Assembly (NCBI GenBank): GCA_012727555.1 | Contig: JAAYGT010000060.1 | Location: forward strand, 1 to 34,929 | Direction: 5' to 3' | DNA from: Alcaligenaceae bacterium | GTDB taxonomy: Bacteria; Pseudomonadota; Gammaproteobacteria; Burkholderiales; Burkholderiaceae_B | Length of the DNA: 34,929 nt | Part shown: piece after piece, positions 24,304 through 33,425 of the stretch | How the letters are laid out: each line of letters begins with the position of its first letter | How positions within the stretch are numbered: the stretch's first letter is position 1 | Made by a program: the position numbers and the translations under genes | The notes under the pieces: generated by a model | What the model was told of the DNA's origin: nothing | The model's database searches: none | The model's input: the letters and a program-made list of their open reading frames with translations, nothing else

Positions 24304-24999
24304 TCATGATCGTGCGGCATCTGTTGCAGCTTGCATGATTTTTACTCCGTTCTGCGTGGACACCAGCGCCACTGAAGCCCCGGACAACGCAAACAGACCA
24401 CAGGTGACCACACCGGGAATGTTATTGATACGCGCTTCCAGAATGGCCGGCTCACGTATGCTCAGGCCGGAAATATCGAGTATTTGCCCCCCGTTGTCGG
24501 TGATGAAACCATCGCGCAAGGCCGGTGTACCGCCTAATTCTGAAAGCGCACGAGCCACTGCCTGACGGGCCATCGGCAGAACCTCGACCGGCAATGGAAA
24601 GGTACCCAGTGTTTCGACGACCTTGGATTCATCGACAATGCATACAAACTGCCGGGCGACCGATGCAACGATTTTTTCACGGGTAAGCGCCCCGCCGCCG
24701 CCCTTGATCATGTTCAGTCCGTGATCGATTTCATCGGCGCCATCGACATACACAGGTACGCTTTCGACCTGGTTGAGATCGACCACGGGAATACCCAGGG
24801 CCGTCATGCGCGCTGTGCTGCGTTCGGAACTGGAAACCGCCGCGCGAAAACGCCCACGATGTTCGGCAAGGGCATCGATGAAGAGATCAACGGTGGAACC
24901 TGTACCCACACCGATGATGTCATCGGACTGCACAAGCGGCAAAATGTAGTCGACAGCGGCACGCGCCACGTTGGCCTTGAGTTCAGCTTGGCTGAGCAT
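24304..24999 (-). CDS. rpiA: Ribose-5-phosphate isomerase A
   Basis: Interconverts ribose-5-phosphate and ribulose-5-phosphate in the non-oxidative pentose phosphate pathway, in the cytoplasm. The 231 residues show all family motifs: GTGSTV (32-37), the phosphate-binding [17 protein letters not shown] (86-92) with the active-site Asp residues, and [11 protein letters not shown] (99-109) with the catalytic-type Glu and Lys. The ATG at 24999 is fixed by an excellent ribosome-binding site, GGGAGGT, 6 nt upstream. The longer open frame to 25182 overlaps the neighbour and is not RpiA-like. It lies 34 nt after the ArsC/Spx-like gene, so it may be read through from the polyamine transport unit. Confidence 0.97.
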   Translation of the reverse strand: MLSQAELKANVARAAVDYILPLVQSDDIIGVGTGSTVDLFIDALAEHRGRFRAAVSSSERSTARMTALGIPVVDLNQVESVPVYVDGADEIDHGLNMIKGGGGALTREKIVASVARQFVCIVDESKVVETLGTFPLPVEVLPMARQAVARALSELGGTPALRDGFITDNGGQILDISGLSIREPAILEARINNIPGVVTCGLFALSGASVALVSTQNGVKIMQAATDAARS

Positions 25000-25033
25000 G
25001 AAAGTACCTCCCGGGTGGTCAGGCAATAACAAA

Positions 25034-25390
25034 TCAGGCGAAAAGTTCGCCATACTTCTTTTCGGAAAAACCCACGGCAACCTGGCCGGCAGGCAATACG
25101 GTGACAGGCCGGCGTATAAGGGCCGGGTACTGTGCAATGAGTGCCAGCCAATCGTCTTCCGAAGCGGGTGACTTGCGGTCATCCGGCAAATTGCGCCATG
25201 TCATGGAAGCGCGATTGACCAGTTTTTCCCAGCCTCCCACCTGACCGGCCCACTGTACCAGCAGAGCCGGGGCAACCGGATGATCACGGTAATCGGTGAA
25301 GTGGTGGTCAATGCCTTTTTCACGCAACCACGCCAACGCCTTCTGGCAGGTGCTGCATTTGACAAGACCGAATAATTGAACTGAGCTCAT
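25034..25390 (-). CDS. ArsC/Spx-family protein (YffB-like)
   Basis: A 118-residue thioredoxin-fold protein of the ArsC/Spx group, closest by eye to the YffB subgroup of uncertain function. It begins [19 protein letters not shown] with the redox pair C12 and C15 (CSTC). [22 protein letters not shown] near the C-terminus is the typical ArsC-like ending with the conserved Arg-Arg-Pro. Members range from arsenate reductases to RNA-polymerase-binding regulators. Neither activity can be assigned here, and no ars genes are nearby. Its ATG overlaps the potI stop by 4 nt (ATGA), so it is translationally coupled to the polyamine transporter, an uncommon pairing. Confidence 0.88.
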   Translation of the reverse strand: MSSVQLFGLVKCSTCQKALAWLREKGIDHHFTDYRDHPVAPALLVQWAGQVGGWEKLVNRASMTWRNLPDDRKSPASEDDWLALIAQYPALIRRPVTVLPAGQVAVGFSEKKYGELFA

Positions 25391-26199
25391 GATGATCCTT
25401 TGGTGTCACGGCGCCACTGCATCCAGTTGGCAAAAACCACAACCGCGCCGACCACCACGATAAACAAAGTGGCCAACGCATTGATTTCAGGCTTGAGCCC
25501 GAGACGAACCCGGGAAAAGACTTCAAGCGGCAATGTGGTGTAACCGGGCCCGGACAAGAAAGACGCAATGACCACATCGTCGAGCGACAAGGTGAAAGCC
25601 AGCAACCAGGCGGCCATGAGCGCCGGAAAAATGAGCGGCAGGGTAATGATGAAAAACACCTTGATGGGGGGAGCGCCGAGATCGAGTGCCGCTTCTTCCA
25701 GGGAACGGTCAAGGTCACGAATACGCGACTGGATGATGACCGCCACATAAGCCATGCACAGGGTAACGTGGCCCACCCAGATGGTGAATATACCGTTACC
25801 TTCAGGCCAGCCCAGCACCGTGCGCAGCTCGACAAACATGAGCAGCAGCGAAATGCCGAGCACGACCTCGGGAATGACCAGAGGCGCACTGACCATGCCG
25901 ATAAACACGGAAAAACCGCGGAACCGCCCCATGCGGGCCAGCACGTAGCCCGCCCAGGTGCCGATGACAACAGCCGCCGTGGCCGTGAGCGCTGCAATCA
26001 GCAATGACAAACGTGCGGCACTGAGCAAGGCCTGATCGGCAAACAGCGCTTCGTACCAGCGCAACGAGAAGCCGGTCCAGGAAGTCATCATGGCGGAATC
26101 ATTGAATGAAAACACCATGAGCACCAGAATGGGGCCGTAAAGAAACCCATAGCCCAGCACCAGCACCAGCGTGCGCAGCAGCGAATTGGGTCTGGTCAT
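25387..26199 (-). CDS. potI: Polyamine ABC transporter permease (PotI type)
   Basis: A 270-residue inner-membrane permease with about six transmembrane helices. The ATPase-contacting EAA loop is LEEAALDLGAPPIKVFFIITLP, followed by the last helices. It pairs with the PotH-type permease to form the channel for putrescine or spermidine uptake. It overlaps potH by 4 nt upstream and the ArsC/Spx-like gene by 4 nt downstream. The gene order binding protein, ATPase, permease, permease matches potFGHI, which is why PotI rather than PotC is used. The substrate cannot be fixed from sequence alone. Confidence 0.92.
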   Translation of the reverse strand: MTRPNSLLRTLVLVLGYGFLYGPILVLMVFSFNDSAMMTSWTGFSLRWYEALFADQALLSAARLSLLIAALTATAAVVIGTWAGYVLARMGRFRGFSVFIGMVSAPLVIPEVVLGISLLLMFVELRTVLGWPEGNGIFTIWVGHVTLCMAYVAVIIQSRIRDLDRSLEEAALDLGAPPIKVFFIITLPLIFPALMAAWLLAFTLSLDDVVIASFLSGPGYTTLPLEVFSRVRLGLKPEINALATLFIVVVGAVVVFANWMQWRRDTKGSS

Positions 26200-27110
26200 G
26201 AGCGCCCCCCTTGCTGTTCGTACTGCCTGACCTGGTTATACTGGAAGAGCACCAGCGGCACCAGCAGCAACAGCACCATGACGCACGTGACAGCCGCTGC
26301 CATGGGCCAGTCGGCATTGTTGAAGAATTCGTTCCACATGATACGCCCCATCATGAGGGTATCGGCCCCACCCAGCATTTCCGGAATCACATATTCACCC
26401 ACGGCAGGAATGAACACCAGCATGGCACCGGCAATGACACCCGGCATGGACAAGGGCAATGTGACCGTAAAAAATGCCTTGATGGGCCGGGCACCGAGAT
26501 CGTAGGCGGCCTCGAGCAATCGAATGTCCATCTTGACCAGGTTCGCATACAGTGGCAAGATGAAAAACGGCAGGTAGGCGTAGACCAGACCAATATAAAC
26601 GGCAAGATCGGTGCGGTAGATTTCAAGCGGCGAATCGATGAGCCCCACACCCATGAGCAGGTTGTTCAACAGGCCATCGTTACGCAAAATGCCGACCCAG
26701 GCGTATACACGCAGCAACAGGGATGTCCAGAACGGCAGGATCACGCCCAGCAGAAGCAGGTTGCGGATCGCCGGACTGGACCGTGCAATGTAGTACGCCA
26801 TGGGATAGCCGATCAACACGCAACAGACGGTGGCGATCAATGCCATTTTCACCGAACTGAGGTACGTGGCGATATACAGACTGTCGGTGAAAAGCAGAAT
26901 GTAGCCACGCAAGCTCAGCATGAGCGTCAGGGTTTCATCCTTCAACTGGGCCAGCGGCGTATAAGGTGGCACACCGAACTCGAGATCGGCAAAACTGATC
27001 TTGAGCACCAGCAAAAAAGGAACCAGCAGGAACAGGGCCAGCCAGATGAACGGCGGCACGATCGCCAGACGCCGCAATGCCGTGCCGCTCTGGAAAGAGG
27101 TCATTTTCAT
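26196..27110 (-). CDS. potH: Polyamine ABC transporter permease (PotH type)
   Basis: A 304-residue inner-membrane permease. A first helix (about residues 15-38, IVPPFIWLALFLLVPFLLVL) precedes the core helices, the longer N-terminus typical of PotH/PotB. The EAA loop LLEAAYDLGARPIKAFFTVTLPLSMPG contacts the ATPase. A second ATG two codons in is equally possible as the start. It overlaps potG by 4 nt (ATGA) on one side and potI by 4 nt on the other, so the transporter subunits are translationally coupled in order. It forms the channel with the potI product. Confidence 0.92.
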   Translation of the reverse strand: MKMTSFQSGTALRRLAIVPPFIWLALFLLVPFLLVLKISFADLEFGVPPYTPLAQLKDETLTLMLSLRGYILLFTDSLYIATYLSSVKMALIATVCCVLIGYPMAYYIARSSPAIRNLLLLGVILPFWTSLLLRVYAWVGILRNDGLLNNLLMGVGLIDSPLEIYRTDLAVYIGLVYAYLPFFILPLYANLVKMDIRLLEAAYDLGARPIKAFFTVTLPLSMPGVIAGAMLVFIPAVGEYVIPEMLGGADTLMMGRIMWNEFFNNADWPMAAAVTCVMVLLLLVPLVLFQYNQVRQYEQQGGRS

Positions 27111-28237
27111 GATGGCAGTACGGTCGCGCTGTCGTCGGACCAGGTAACAAACACTTCATCATCAATGCCGGGGGCATCGGCCTGCGCCAGCAGCATGCTG
27201 GGTACCTGCGCCTCAACCACTTGACCGGAATCGAGTCGAACCTGATAACGGGAATAGCTGCCCATCCAGGCCACGTGCGTGACCATGCCATGCCCCCAGT
27301 TGAAGTCGGCATCGGGTTGCTCGCGCACCACGCGCAGGTTTTCAGGCCGGATCGAAATGTACACTTCCATGCCCAGCGGTTCACTGACGCCATGACTGAC
27401 ATACAAGGGCCGGGTGAGGTCGGCACTTTCAATGTGCACGTGATCGGGCTCATCGACCGTGATGGTGCCGGTGAACAGATTGGTGGACCCGATGAAACCG
27501 GCCACGAAGCGGCTGTTCGGGAAGGCATAGACATCGTGCGGGGTGCCACACTGCACGATCTGGCCTTCGCTCATGACAGCCAGACGATGGGCCATGGTCA
27601 TGGCTTCTTCCTGATCGTGGGTCACCATGATGCAGGTGACACCGACCTGATCAAGAATTTTTACCAGTTCGATCTGGGTTTTCTGGCGGATCTGTTTGTC
27701 GAGCGCCGACATGGGTTCGTCGAGCAACAACAGTTTGGGCCGCTTGACCAGACTACGGGCCAGGGCCACCCGCTGTTGCTGCCCACCCGACAACTGATTG
27801 GGCTTGCGCCGCGAATACCCGGCCATCTGCACGAGATCAAGGGCCTCGAACACACGTTCGTGGATTTCGTTGCGGGGCACCCCTTCCTGCTTGAGACCAA
27901 AGGCCACATTGGCCTCGACGGTCATGTGGGGAAACAAGGCGTACGACTGGAACATCATGTTGACCGGACGTTTGTACGGAGGCAACAAGGTGATGTCCTG
28001 GTTGTCGAGGTAAATATGCCCTGAGGTCACTTCCTCGAAGCCCGCCAGCATGCGCAACAGAGTCGATTTGCCGCATCCGGAACTGCCCAGCAGCGCAAAC
28101 ATTTCCTGTCGCCGCACCGACAGATTAAGCGACTTGACCGCTACGGTGTCTCCGTAGATCTTGACGACATCTTCGACACGCACGAATTCATCGGCATCCG
28201 CCGACCAGTTCTGCCCGGCAACACGGGTATCCGCCAT
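27107..28237 (-). CDS. potG: Polyamine ABC transporter ATP-binding protein (PotG type)
   Basis: The 376-residue ATPase subunit that powers polyamine import. It has Walker A GSSGCGKST (51-59), the Q-loop in MMFQSYALFPHMTV (94-107), the signature LSGGQQQR (149-156), Walker B LLLLDEP (169-175, with catalytic E174) and the H-loop in MVTHDQEEAM. A C-terminal TOBE domain (about 290-370) is characteristic of the sugar/polyamine importer ATPases. It starts 7 nt after the potF stop and overlaps potH by 4 nt. It is peripheral on the cytoplasmic face. Confidence 0.94.
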   Translation of the reverse strand: MADTRVAGQNWSADADEFVRVEDVVKIYGDTVAVKSLNLSVRRQEMFALLGSSGCGKSTLLRMLAGFEEVTSGHIYLDNQDITLLPPYKRPVNMMFQSYALFPHMTVEANVAFGLKQEGVPRNEIHERVFEALDLVQMAGYSRRKPNQLSGGQQQRVALARSLVKRPKLLLLDEPMSALDKQIRQKTQIELVKILDQVGVTCIMVTHDQEEAMTMAHRLAVMSEGQIVQCGTPHDVYAFPNSRFVAGFIGSTNLFTGTITVDEPDHVHIESADLTRPLYVSHGVSEPLGMEVYISIRPENLRVVREQPDADFNWGHGMVTHVAWMGSYSRYQVRLDSGQVVEAQVPSMLLAQADAPGIDDEVFVTWSDDSATVLPS

Positions 28238-28244
28238 GATTGGT

Positions 28245-29345
28245 TTACCGCCCTGACTTGAGTTCAGCCCACATGCGGGTCTGGAGACGCTGCACGGGCA
28301 AAGGTTGTGGCTTGATCACATACAGCGTTTTCGATACGTCGGGTGAGGGATAGATCATGGGATTATCAGCCACTTCCTTGACGACAAAGTTACGCGCTTC
28401 TTTGTTGGCATTCGGGTAGAACATGGTGTTCGTGATGGCCGCATGCACCTGGGGTGTTTCGATGTAGTTGATGAACGCGTGGGCTTCATCGACATTGGCC
28501 GCATCTTTGGGAATGGCCATGGTGTCGAACCAGGCGGGCGCCCCTCCCTGCGGAATGACGTAATCGATGGTGTAGGCTTTGCCGGCCTCACGTGCACGAT
28601 TGGCCGCGATCATGACATCGCCGGAAAAACCGTAGACCATGCACAGGTCGCCGGCAGCGAGTTCATCGATGTAACCCGAGGAGCTGAACTGGCGAATGTA
28701 GGGCCGAATGGATTTCAGCAATTCCAGGGCCGCTTTGTAGTCGTCGGGGCTGCTGCTGTTGGGATCTTTGCCCAGATAATGCAGGGCTGCAGGAAAGACC
28801 TGGGCCGCTTCATCGAGCACCGAGATACCGCAGCTCTTGAGCTTTTCGGCATGCTCAGGCTTGAACAACATGTCCCAACTGTTCAGGGGTGCATCGGCAC
28901 CCATGATTTCGCGTACTTTGGTCACGTTGTAGCCCAGACCATTGGTGCCATACCCCCAGGGAATCAGGTAATCATTACCCGGGTCAACGGTGGCAACGAT
29001 GGCCATGATGTCGGGATCAAGGTATTTCCAGTTGGGAATTTTGGATTTATCGAGCTTCTGGAACAACCCGGCCTGCAACTGGCGTGCTGCGTAGTGGGTG
29101 GACGGCACCACGACATCGTAGCCCGACTTGCCGGTGAGCAACTTGGCCTGCAGGGTGTCGTTGCTGTCATAGACATCGTAACGGACCTTGATGCCGGTTT
29201 CTTTTTCAAAACCGGAAATGGTGTCGGGCGCCGTGTATTCGGCCCAGTTATACACATTGACGACTTTTTGCTGACCCCAGGCAGAGGTTGCGGCAACAAC
29301 CATGGCGGCGCCCAGAACCCACTGCTTAGTCTTGGTGAATGTCAT
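28245..29345 (-). CDS. potF: Periplasmic polyamine-binding protein (PotF type)
   Basis: The 366-residue substrate-binding protein of the transporter. The N-terminal signal peptide MTFTKTKQWVLGAAMVVAATSAWG is predicted to be cut before QQKVVN (after residue 24). The mature protein begins VVNVYNWAEYTAPDTISGFEKETG, the usual start of PotF/PotD proteins, with the aromatic and acidic residues that help hold the polyamine. The ATG at 29345 is fixed by GGGGAGGT 5 nt upstream. The open frame extends to 29450 but that extension has no signal-peptide logic. It is first in potF-potG-potH-potI. Putrescine is the likely substrate by gene order, with spermidine not excluded. Confidence 0.94.
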   Translation of the reverse strand: MTFTKTKQWVLGAAMVVAATSAWGQQKVVNVYNWAEYTAPDTISGFEKETGIKVRYDVYDSNDTLQAKLLTGKSGYDVVVPSTHYAARQLQAGLFQKLDKSKIPNWKYLDPDIMAIVATVDPGNDYLIPWGYGTNGLGYNVTKVREIMGADAPLNSWDMLFKPEHAEKLKSCGISVLDEAAQVFPAALHYLGKDPNSSSPDDYKAALELLKSIRPYIRQFSSSGYIDELAAGDLCMVYGFSGDVMIAANRAREAGKAYTIDYVIPQGGAPAWFDTMAIPKDAANVDEAHAFINYIETPQVHAAITNTMFYPNANKEARNFVVKEVADNPMIYPSPDVSKTLYVIKPQPLPVQRLQTRMWAELKSGR

Positions 29346-29366
29346 TGCAAACCTCCCCAAAAGTAC

Positions 29367-29400
29367 AAAAAACCAAAAGGCGTGATGATAAAGCTTTTTG
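29367..29400 (-). terminator. Candidate terminator or attenuator just before potF
   Basis: On the minus strand CAAAAAGC (29400-29393) can pair with GCCTTTTG (29381-29374), with one A-C mismatch and an 11-nt loop. A run of six T follows (29372-29367). It lies between the kdkA stop (29416) and the potF ribosome-binding site. The stem is weak, so it is only a candidate stop for kdkA or a leader attenuator for potF. Confidence 0.3.
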
Positions 29401-29415
29401 ATGCTGCAGGTACGG

Positions 29416-30132
29416 CTACAGGTGACCATGAGAACGTTCGAGCTGACCATACGCCTGGTCGAGCTCGGCCCACCAGAGCATGCCCCGTTCGCCAGCCAGC
29501 TTCACCAGTGACCTGCGCAGGCGCAACAGATTAGCCTGGCGCAGTTCCGGTGTCAGCGCCCGGGGACGACTTTTATCGAAGTCGATCAGCCAGACCTTGT
29601 CGTTGTTATCAATGAGAATATTGTACGCATTCAGATCAGCGTGCCAGACCCCCAGTTGATGCATCTGGAACAGGGCCAGTGCCGTACGAGCCTGATGGCC
29701 CTGATCAAGAACCGTGACCAGGGGACGTGCGTCGGGAATGCGCTCGATCATGATCGCCGCACGGTACAACAGGCCCGTACGCCAGTAGGCCGCAGCCAGC
29801 GGACGCGGCACAGGCAGACCCCGTTCATACATGAACTGCAACAGGCGGTACTCGGCCAGGGAACGGGTGCGTTCAGGGCCTCGCCAGATGTAGCGATCGG
29901 CACTGAACCGTGCCACCAGGCCACCGCGCCGGTAATGCCGTATGACGGCGTCTCCGAAACCCGCCTGAACAAACCAGGCTGCCTGACGCCCTCCGTGGCT
30001 GACAGGCTCAACCGTGTAACGCGGATTCAGGGGATTGAGCAAGTTGCAATCGGGCTCTGGAATGCGCGCATGGTCGACCCAGATCGAGCCGCCCGGACAC
30101 TGCATGCAACGGGTATCGAACGGCAGCGTCAT
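29416..30132 (-). CDS. kdkA: 3-deoxy-D-manno-octulosonic acid (Kdo) kinase
   Basis: A 238-residue LPS kinase of the KdkA/Rfa-P family, related to eukaryotic-type kinases. It phosphorylates the Kdo of LPS inner core with ATP at the cytoplasmic side of the inner membrane. The catalytic loop is VWHADLNAYNILI, with H164, D166 and N171, and the metal-binding motif is WLIDFDKSR with D184-F-D186. The phosphate-anchoring region includes HYRRGGLVARFSADRYIW (66-83), which is typical of KdkA. Single-phosphate, single-Kdo cores are characteristic of Haemophilus, Vibrio and Bordetella-type LPS. Its ATG overlaps the stop of the upstream FtsX-type permease by 4 nt, so it is translationally coupled to that gene. 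It ends 70 nt before potF. Confidence 0.9.
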   Translation of the reverse strand: MTLPFDTRCMQCPGGSIWVDHARIPEPDCNLLNPLNPRYTVEPVSHGGRQAAWFVQAGFGDAVIRHYRRGGLVARFSADRYIWRGPERTRSLAEYRLLQFMYERGLPVPRPLAAAYWRTGLLYRAAIMIERIPDARPLVTVLDQGHQARTALALFQMHQLGVWHADLNAYNILIDNNDKVWLIDFDKSRPRALTPELRQANLLRLRRSLVKLAGERGMLWWAELDQAYGQLERSHGHL

Positions 30133-32624
30133 GAGGCTTCCCGCAAGGACACAAGTGGCGGCGTGCGCAACACGCCGGCCAGTGCAAAGCGACCGCCGGC
30201 CAGGGCTGCGCCCGTTCCTGCCAGAACCCCGGTGAACCAGGGCCAGAGTGTCAGGGCCAATTCAAAATCGAAAACGAAATGGGCCAGCCCCCAGGCAATA
30301 AGCACGGCAGCAGCTGTGCCCATGAGCCCTGCCAACGCACCGAGCAACAGCAGCTCGATGCGCAAGGCGGCCGAGAGCTGCGCCGCGCTGGCCCCCAGGG
30401 CACGCAAAATGGCGACTTCCCGCTTGCGTTCATCGCGCGTGGCATACATGGCCGCCCCGAGTACCAGCACACCGGCAGCCAGCGTGAAAAGGAACAGCAA
30501 CTGGACAGCCTGAATGACCTGATCGAGGACACCCTGGACCTGAGCCAGTATGGCCCCGATGTCAAAGACCGTGACGTTTGGAAAATGATGGACCAGCGTC
30601 TGGATCAATGCAAGCCGGGACGGCGGCAGATAAAACGATGTGATGTAACTGGCCGGCGCATCGGCCAGCGCAGAGGGGCTCAGCAATGCAAAAAAATTGA
30701 CCTGAAAGGAGTCCCAGTCGACCGTGCGCAGACTGGTGACCGTTACCTGGACAAGCGTGCCGGCAATGTCAAAACCAACGCGATCGCCTACCGACACCCC
30801 GAGCGTTTCCGCCATGCCGGTTTCAAGCGACATTTCCGGCTGACCGGGCTGGATCCAGCGCCCTTGAACCAGGGTATTGCTGGCAGGCAATGTGGGTGTG
30901 TGTGACAAATTGAATTCGCGATCGATCAGACGGCGGGCGCGGGGATCGTTGAAATCGTCGGTATTGACCGGCTTGCCGTTGATACTGACCAACCGGCCGC
31001 GCACCATGGGTTCAAGGTGCGCGCCCTGGATACCATGCGTGTTCAGCGTGTCGAGTACCCCGGCGCGCTGATCTGGCTGGATATTGATAAGAAACGTATT
31101 GGGGGCATCGGGAGGCACCGTGTTCTGCCAGCCCAGCAACAGGTCGGTTCGGGTAATTGCCAGCAACAGCAGAATGGTGAGCCCGGTGGACAGGGCGCAC
31201 AACTGGGTAATGGTGAGCCCCCGGCGACGGGCGATACCGGCCAGGGCAAAACGCAGGGCGGCATAAGGCATACCTGTTCTGCGAAACAGCCCCAGCACGC
31301 TGACCAGCGCCAGGGCCACCAGCGCGAACACCAGGCAGGCACCGGCGAAACCCGCCGCAATCACGAGACTGAGCTGGAGATCATTGGCCACCCAGAGAAT
31401 GAGCATGAAAAACACGATGCTGCCCAGCGCATAGGCCGGCCAGCTGCGCAACACCAGCGAAGCATCGGTATGACGCAACACCGTGACCGGAGCCACCTTG
31501 CGCAACACCGACAAAGGCGGCAGCGCAAACCCCACCAGCAGTAACACACCCGTAGCCAGCCCTTGCAGGGCCGGCAAGGGTGAGGCCGCCGGCAAAGGCG
31601 TGGCAATGAGCCGGGCCACCGCCACCACCAACCCTTGATGAACCAGAAACCCGGCCATGGAACCCAGGATACCCGCAAGCAGACCGAGTGCAAGAAACTG
31701 CACCCAGAGCATGCCGGCGATTTGGGTGGCCCCGGCGCCCAGACAGCGCATGACCGCAATGCCGTCATGGTGACGCAAGGTGAAGCGACGCGCTGCCAGT
31801 GCAACGGCAACTGCTGCCACCATGACAGTCAGCAAGGCAACGAGTGTGAGGAACTGACGTGCTCGTTCGAGCGCACGCTGTACGGCCGGCTGGCTGTTTT
31901 CAACGGTACGGATTTCCTGGCCGCGTTCAAGGACGGTTTCAAGCCACTGCCTGTAACCACGCACGGCCGGTTCGGTTCCGGCCACCAGCAGACGGTAACT
32001 GGCCCGACTACCCGGACCCAGCAGACCGGAGGCAGGCAGATCGGTGTCATTCATGATGACACGCGGCGCAACATTGACAAACTGCATGCCCCGATCGGGC
32101 TCATAGGCCAGAACGGCGGCAATGGTCAGATCGAGATCGCCAACCTGCAGGGTATCGCCAGGCGCCAGACCCAGCAAACCGAGAATCTGGCGATCAGCCC
32201 AGACGGTTCCGGGCGCCGGCACGTGATCGGCCGGCACGGAAACGGCGGCATCAAGTGAAGCAGCAAGCCGCACCTGGCCGCGCAGGGGATACCCCGCCGA
32301 CACAGCCTTCAGGGACACCAGATGCGCCTTCCGGTTGGTACCGACCATGGATGGAAACTGGACGGTTTCAGCCGTTTCAAGCCCGGATTCACGGGCTCGC
32401 GACGTGAGCACGGTATTGACGGGGGAGCGCGTCTGGACGACCAGATCGGCCCCCAGCATCTGGGTGGAATCGCGCTCAAGGGCCCGGGTGACGCGGTCGG
32501 CCAGAAACCCCACGCTGGTTACGGCAGCCACGGCCACAACCAGCGCCAGCAAAAGCAAACGCAACTCGCCGGAGCGCCAGTCACGGCGCAAGGCGGAAAA
32601 ACCCAGACTGAGCATTGAACGCAT
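30129..32624 (-). CDS. Large FtsX-type ABC permease (YbbP-like)
   Basis: An 831-residue MacB/LolE-type permease with FtsX domains. An N-terminal helix (about residues 20-42, LLLLALVVAVAAVTSVGF) is followed by a large periplasmic domain. A helix bundle and further helices come next, and a second periplasmic domain and C-terminal helices complete the duplicated arrangement typical of YbbP. The ATG at 32624 has AAGGA 9 nt upstream. YbbP-type permeases normally sit next to a YbbA-type ATPase and TesA; neither is seen in this window, so its ATPase must be elsewhere. It lies 13 nt after the TSUP stop and overlaps kdkA by 4 nt. Its substrate is unknown. Confidence 0.87.
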   Translation of the reverse strand: MRSMLSLGFSALRRDWRSGELRLLLLALVVAVAAVTSVGFLADRVTRALERDSTQMLGADLVVQTRSPVNTVLTSRARESGLETAETVQFPSMVGTNRKAHLVSLKAVSAGYPLRGQVRLAASLDAAVSVPADHVPAPGTVWADRQILGLLGLAPGDTLQVGDLDLTIAAVLAYEPDRGMQFVNVAPRVIMNDTDLPASGLLGPGSRASYRLLVAGTEPAVRGYRQWLETVLERGQEIRTVENSQPAVQRALERARQFLTLVALLTVMVAAVAVALAARRFTLRHHDGIAVMRCLGAGATQIAGMLWVQFLALGLLAGILGSMAGFLVHQGLVVAVARLIATPLPAASPLPALQGLATGVLLLVGFALPPLSVLRKVAPVTVLRHTDASLVLRSWPAYALGSIVFFMLILWVANDLQLSLVIAAGFAGACLVFALVALALVSVLGLFRRTGMPYAALRFALAGIARRRGLTITQLCALSTGLTILLLLAITRTDLLLGWQNTVPPDAPNTFLINIQPDQRAGVLDTLNTHGIQGAHLEPMVRGRLVSINGKPVNTDDFNDPRARRLIDREFNLSHTPTLPASNTLVQGRWIQPGQPEMSLETGMAETLGVSVGDRVGFDIAGTLVQVTVTSLRTVDWDSFQVNFFALLSPSALADAPASYITSFYLPPSRLALIQTLVHHFPNVTVFDIGAILAQVQGVLDQVIQAVQLLFLFTLAAGVLVLGAAMYATRDERKREVAILRALGASAAQLSAALRIELLLLGALAGLMGTAAAVLIAWGLAHFVFDFELALTLWPWFTGVLAGTGAALAGGRFALAGVLRTPPLVSLREAS

Positions 32625-32637
32625 GGTGTAGGTTCCT

Positions 32638-33417
32638 TCAGGAACTGACAAGCAGAAGCACCATGATAACAAGCAACATACAGGCAAATGTAAGCTTCAG
32701 CCTGGGTTCGGACAAGGAAAAAGCGAGCCGCACACCGTAGGGCACGAGTGCAATGCTTCCGAGCGCCATCGGAATGCCCACCATCCAGTCAGCCTGGCCC
32801 TGCAGGGCATAAGCCACCAGGGCAACCACGATCCCAGGGATGATCATGGTCAGGGCCAGACCCTGGGCATCGGTTTGTGAAAGCCGGAAAACGGTGGTGA
32901 GCAAAGGCACAACCAGCACAGACCCCCCGACCCCGAAAATACCCCCCGTAATGCCGGCCAGCATGCCGATCAGCGCAAACCAGCCACGATGATGATCACG
33001 TACCTTGAGTCGGGGTGTGGACGACGTGCCCCGGCGAGCCCAGGGGCTGCTCTGGTAAAAGTAGAACACGGCAATCAGCAGTACGAAAACGGCATAAATG
33101 GTGCGAAGCAGGACGGGGTCCATGCCCAGCGCCAACTGAGCGCCTACCCAGGTCAGGGCAATGGAACCCAGAGCCCCGGCCGCCGCAGCCCGCAGATCAA
33201 TGGCTTCCTGCTGGTTGTACTTGCGCACTGTAGCGAGCACAGCGGGCAACACCATGATGAGCGCCGTGCCCTGGGCAAGTTGCTGATCCATGCCAAGCAC
33301 CAGCCCCAGCAACGGAATGGCCAGCAAACCACCACCGATACCCAGCACCCCGCCGGTAAAGCCAATGACAGCCCCTGAAAACAGGGCCCCTGCAACCACC
33401 ACATACCACGCAACCAT
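32638..33417 (-). CDS. Sulfite exporter TauE/SafE-family (TSUP) membrane protein
   Basis: A 259-residue protein with about eight transmembrane helices in two homologous halves. The repeat signature appears twice: GFTGGVLGIGGGLLAIPLL (19-37) and GITGGIFGVGGSVLVVPLL (155-173). The family exports or imports sulfur-containing or small organic anions (sulfite, sulfoacetate, thiosulfate). The substrate here is unknown, and no sulfur-metabolism gene is nearby. An AGGAA ribosome-binding site precedes the ATG. It starts 8 nt after the radA stop and ends 13 nt before the FtsX-type permease, so all belong to one minus-strand run. Confidence 0.92.
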   Translation of the reverse strand: MVAWYVVVAGALFSGAVIGFTGGVLGIGGGLLAIPLLGLVLGMDQQLAQGTALIMVLPAVLATVRKYNQQEAIDLRAAAAGALGSIALTWVGAQLALGMDPVLLRTIYAVFVLLIAVFYFYQSSPWARRGTSSTPRLKVRDHHRGWFALIGMLAGITGGIFGVGGSVLVVPLLTTVFRLSQTDAQGLALTMIIPGIVVALVAYALQGQADWMVGIPMALGSIALVPYGVRLAFSLSEPRLKLTFACMLLVIMVLLLVSS

Positions 33418-33425
33418 AGTGTTTC

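Noticed and set aside
25000-25182. 61-residue upstream extension of RpiA
   Set aside because: It overlaps the ArsC/Spx-like gene, and the strong ribosome-binding site GGGAGGT points to ATG 24999.
25034-25390. Calling the ArsC-like gene an arsenate reductase
   Set aside because: The C12-x-x-C15 pair and fold fit the wider ArsC/Spx/YffB group, and there are no arsenic-resistance genes nearby.
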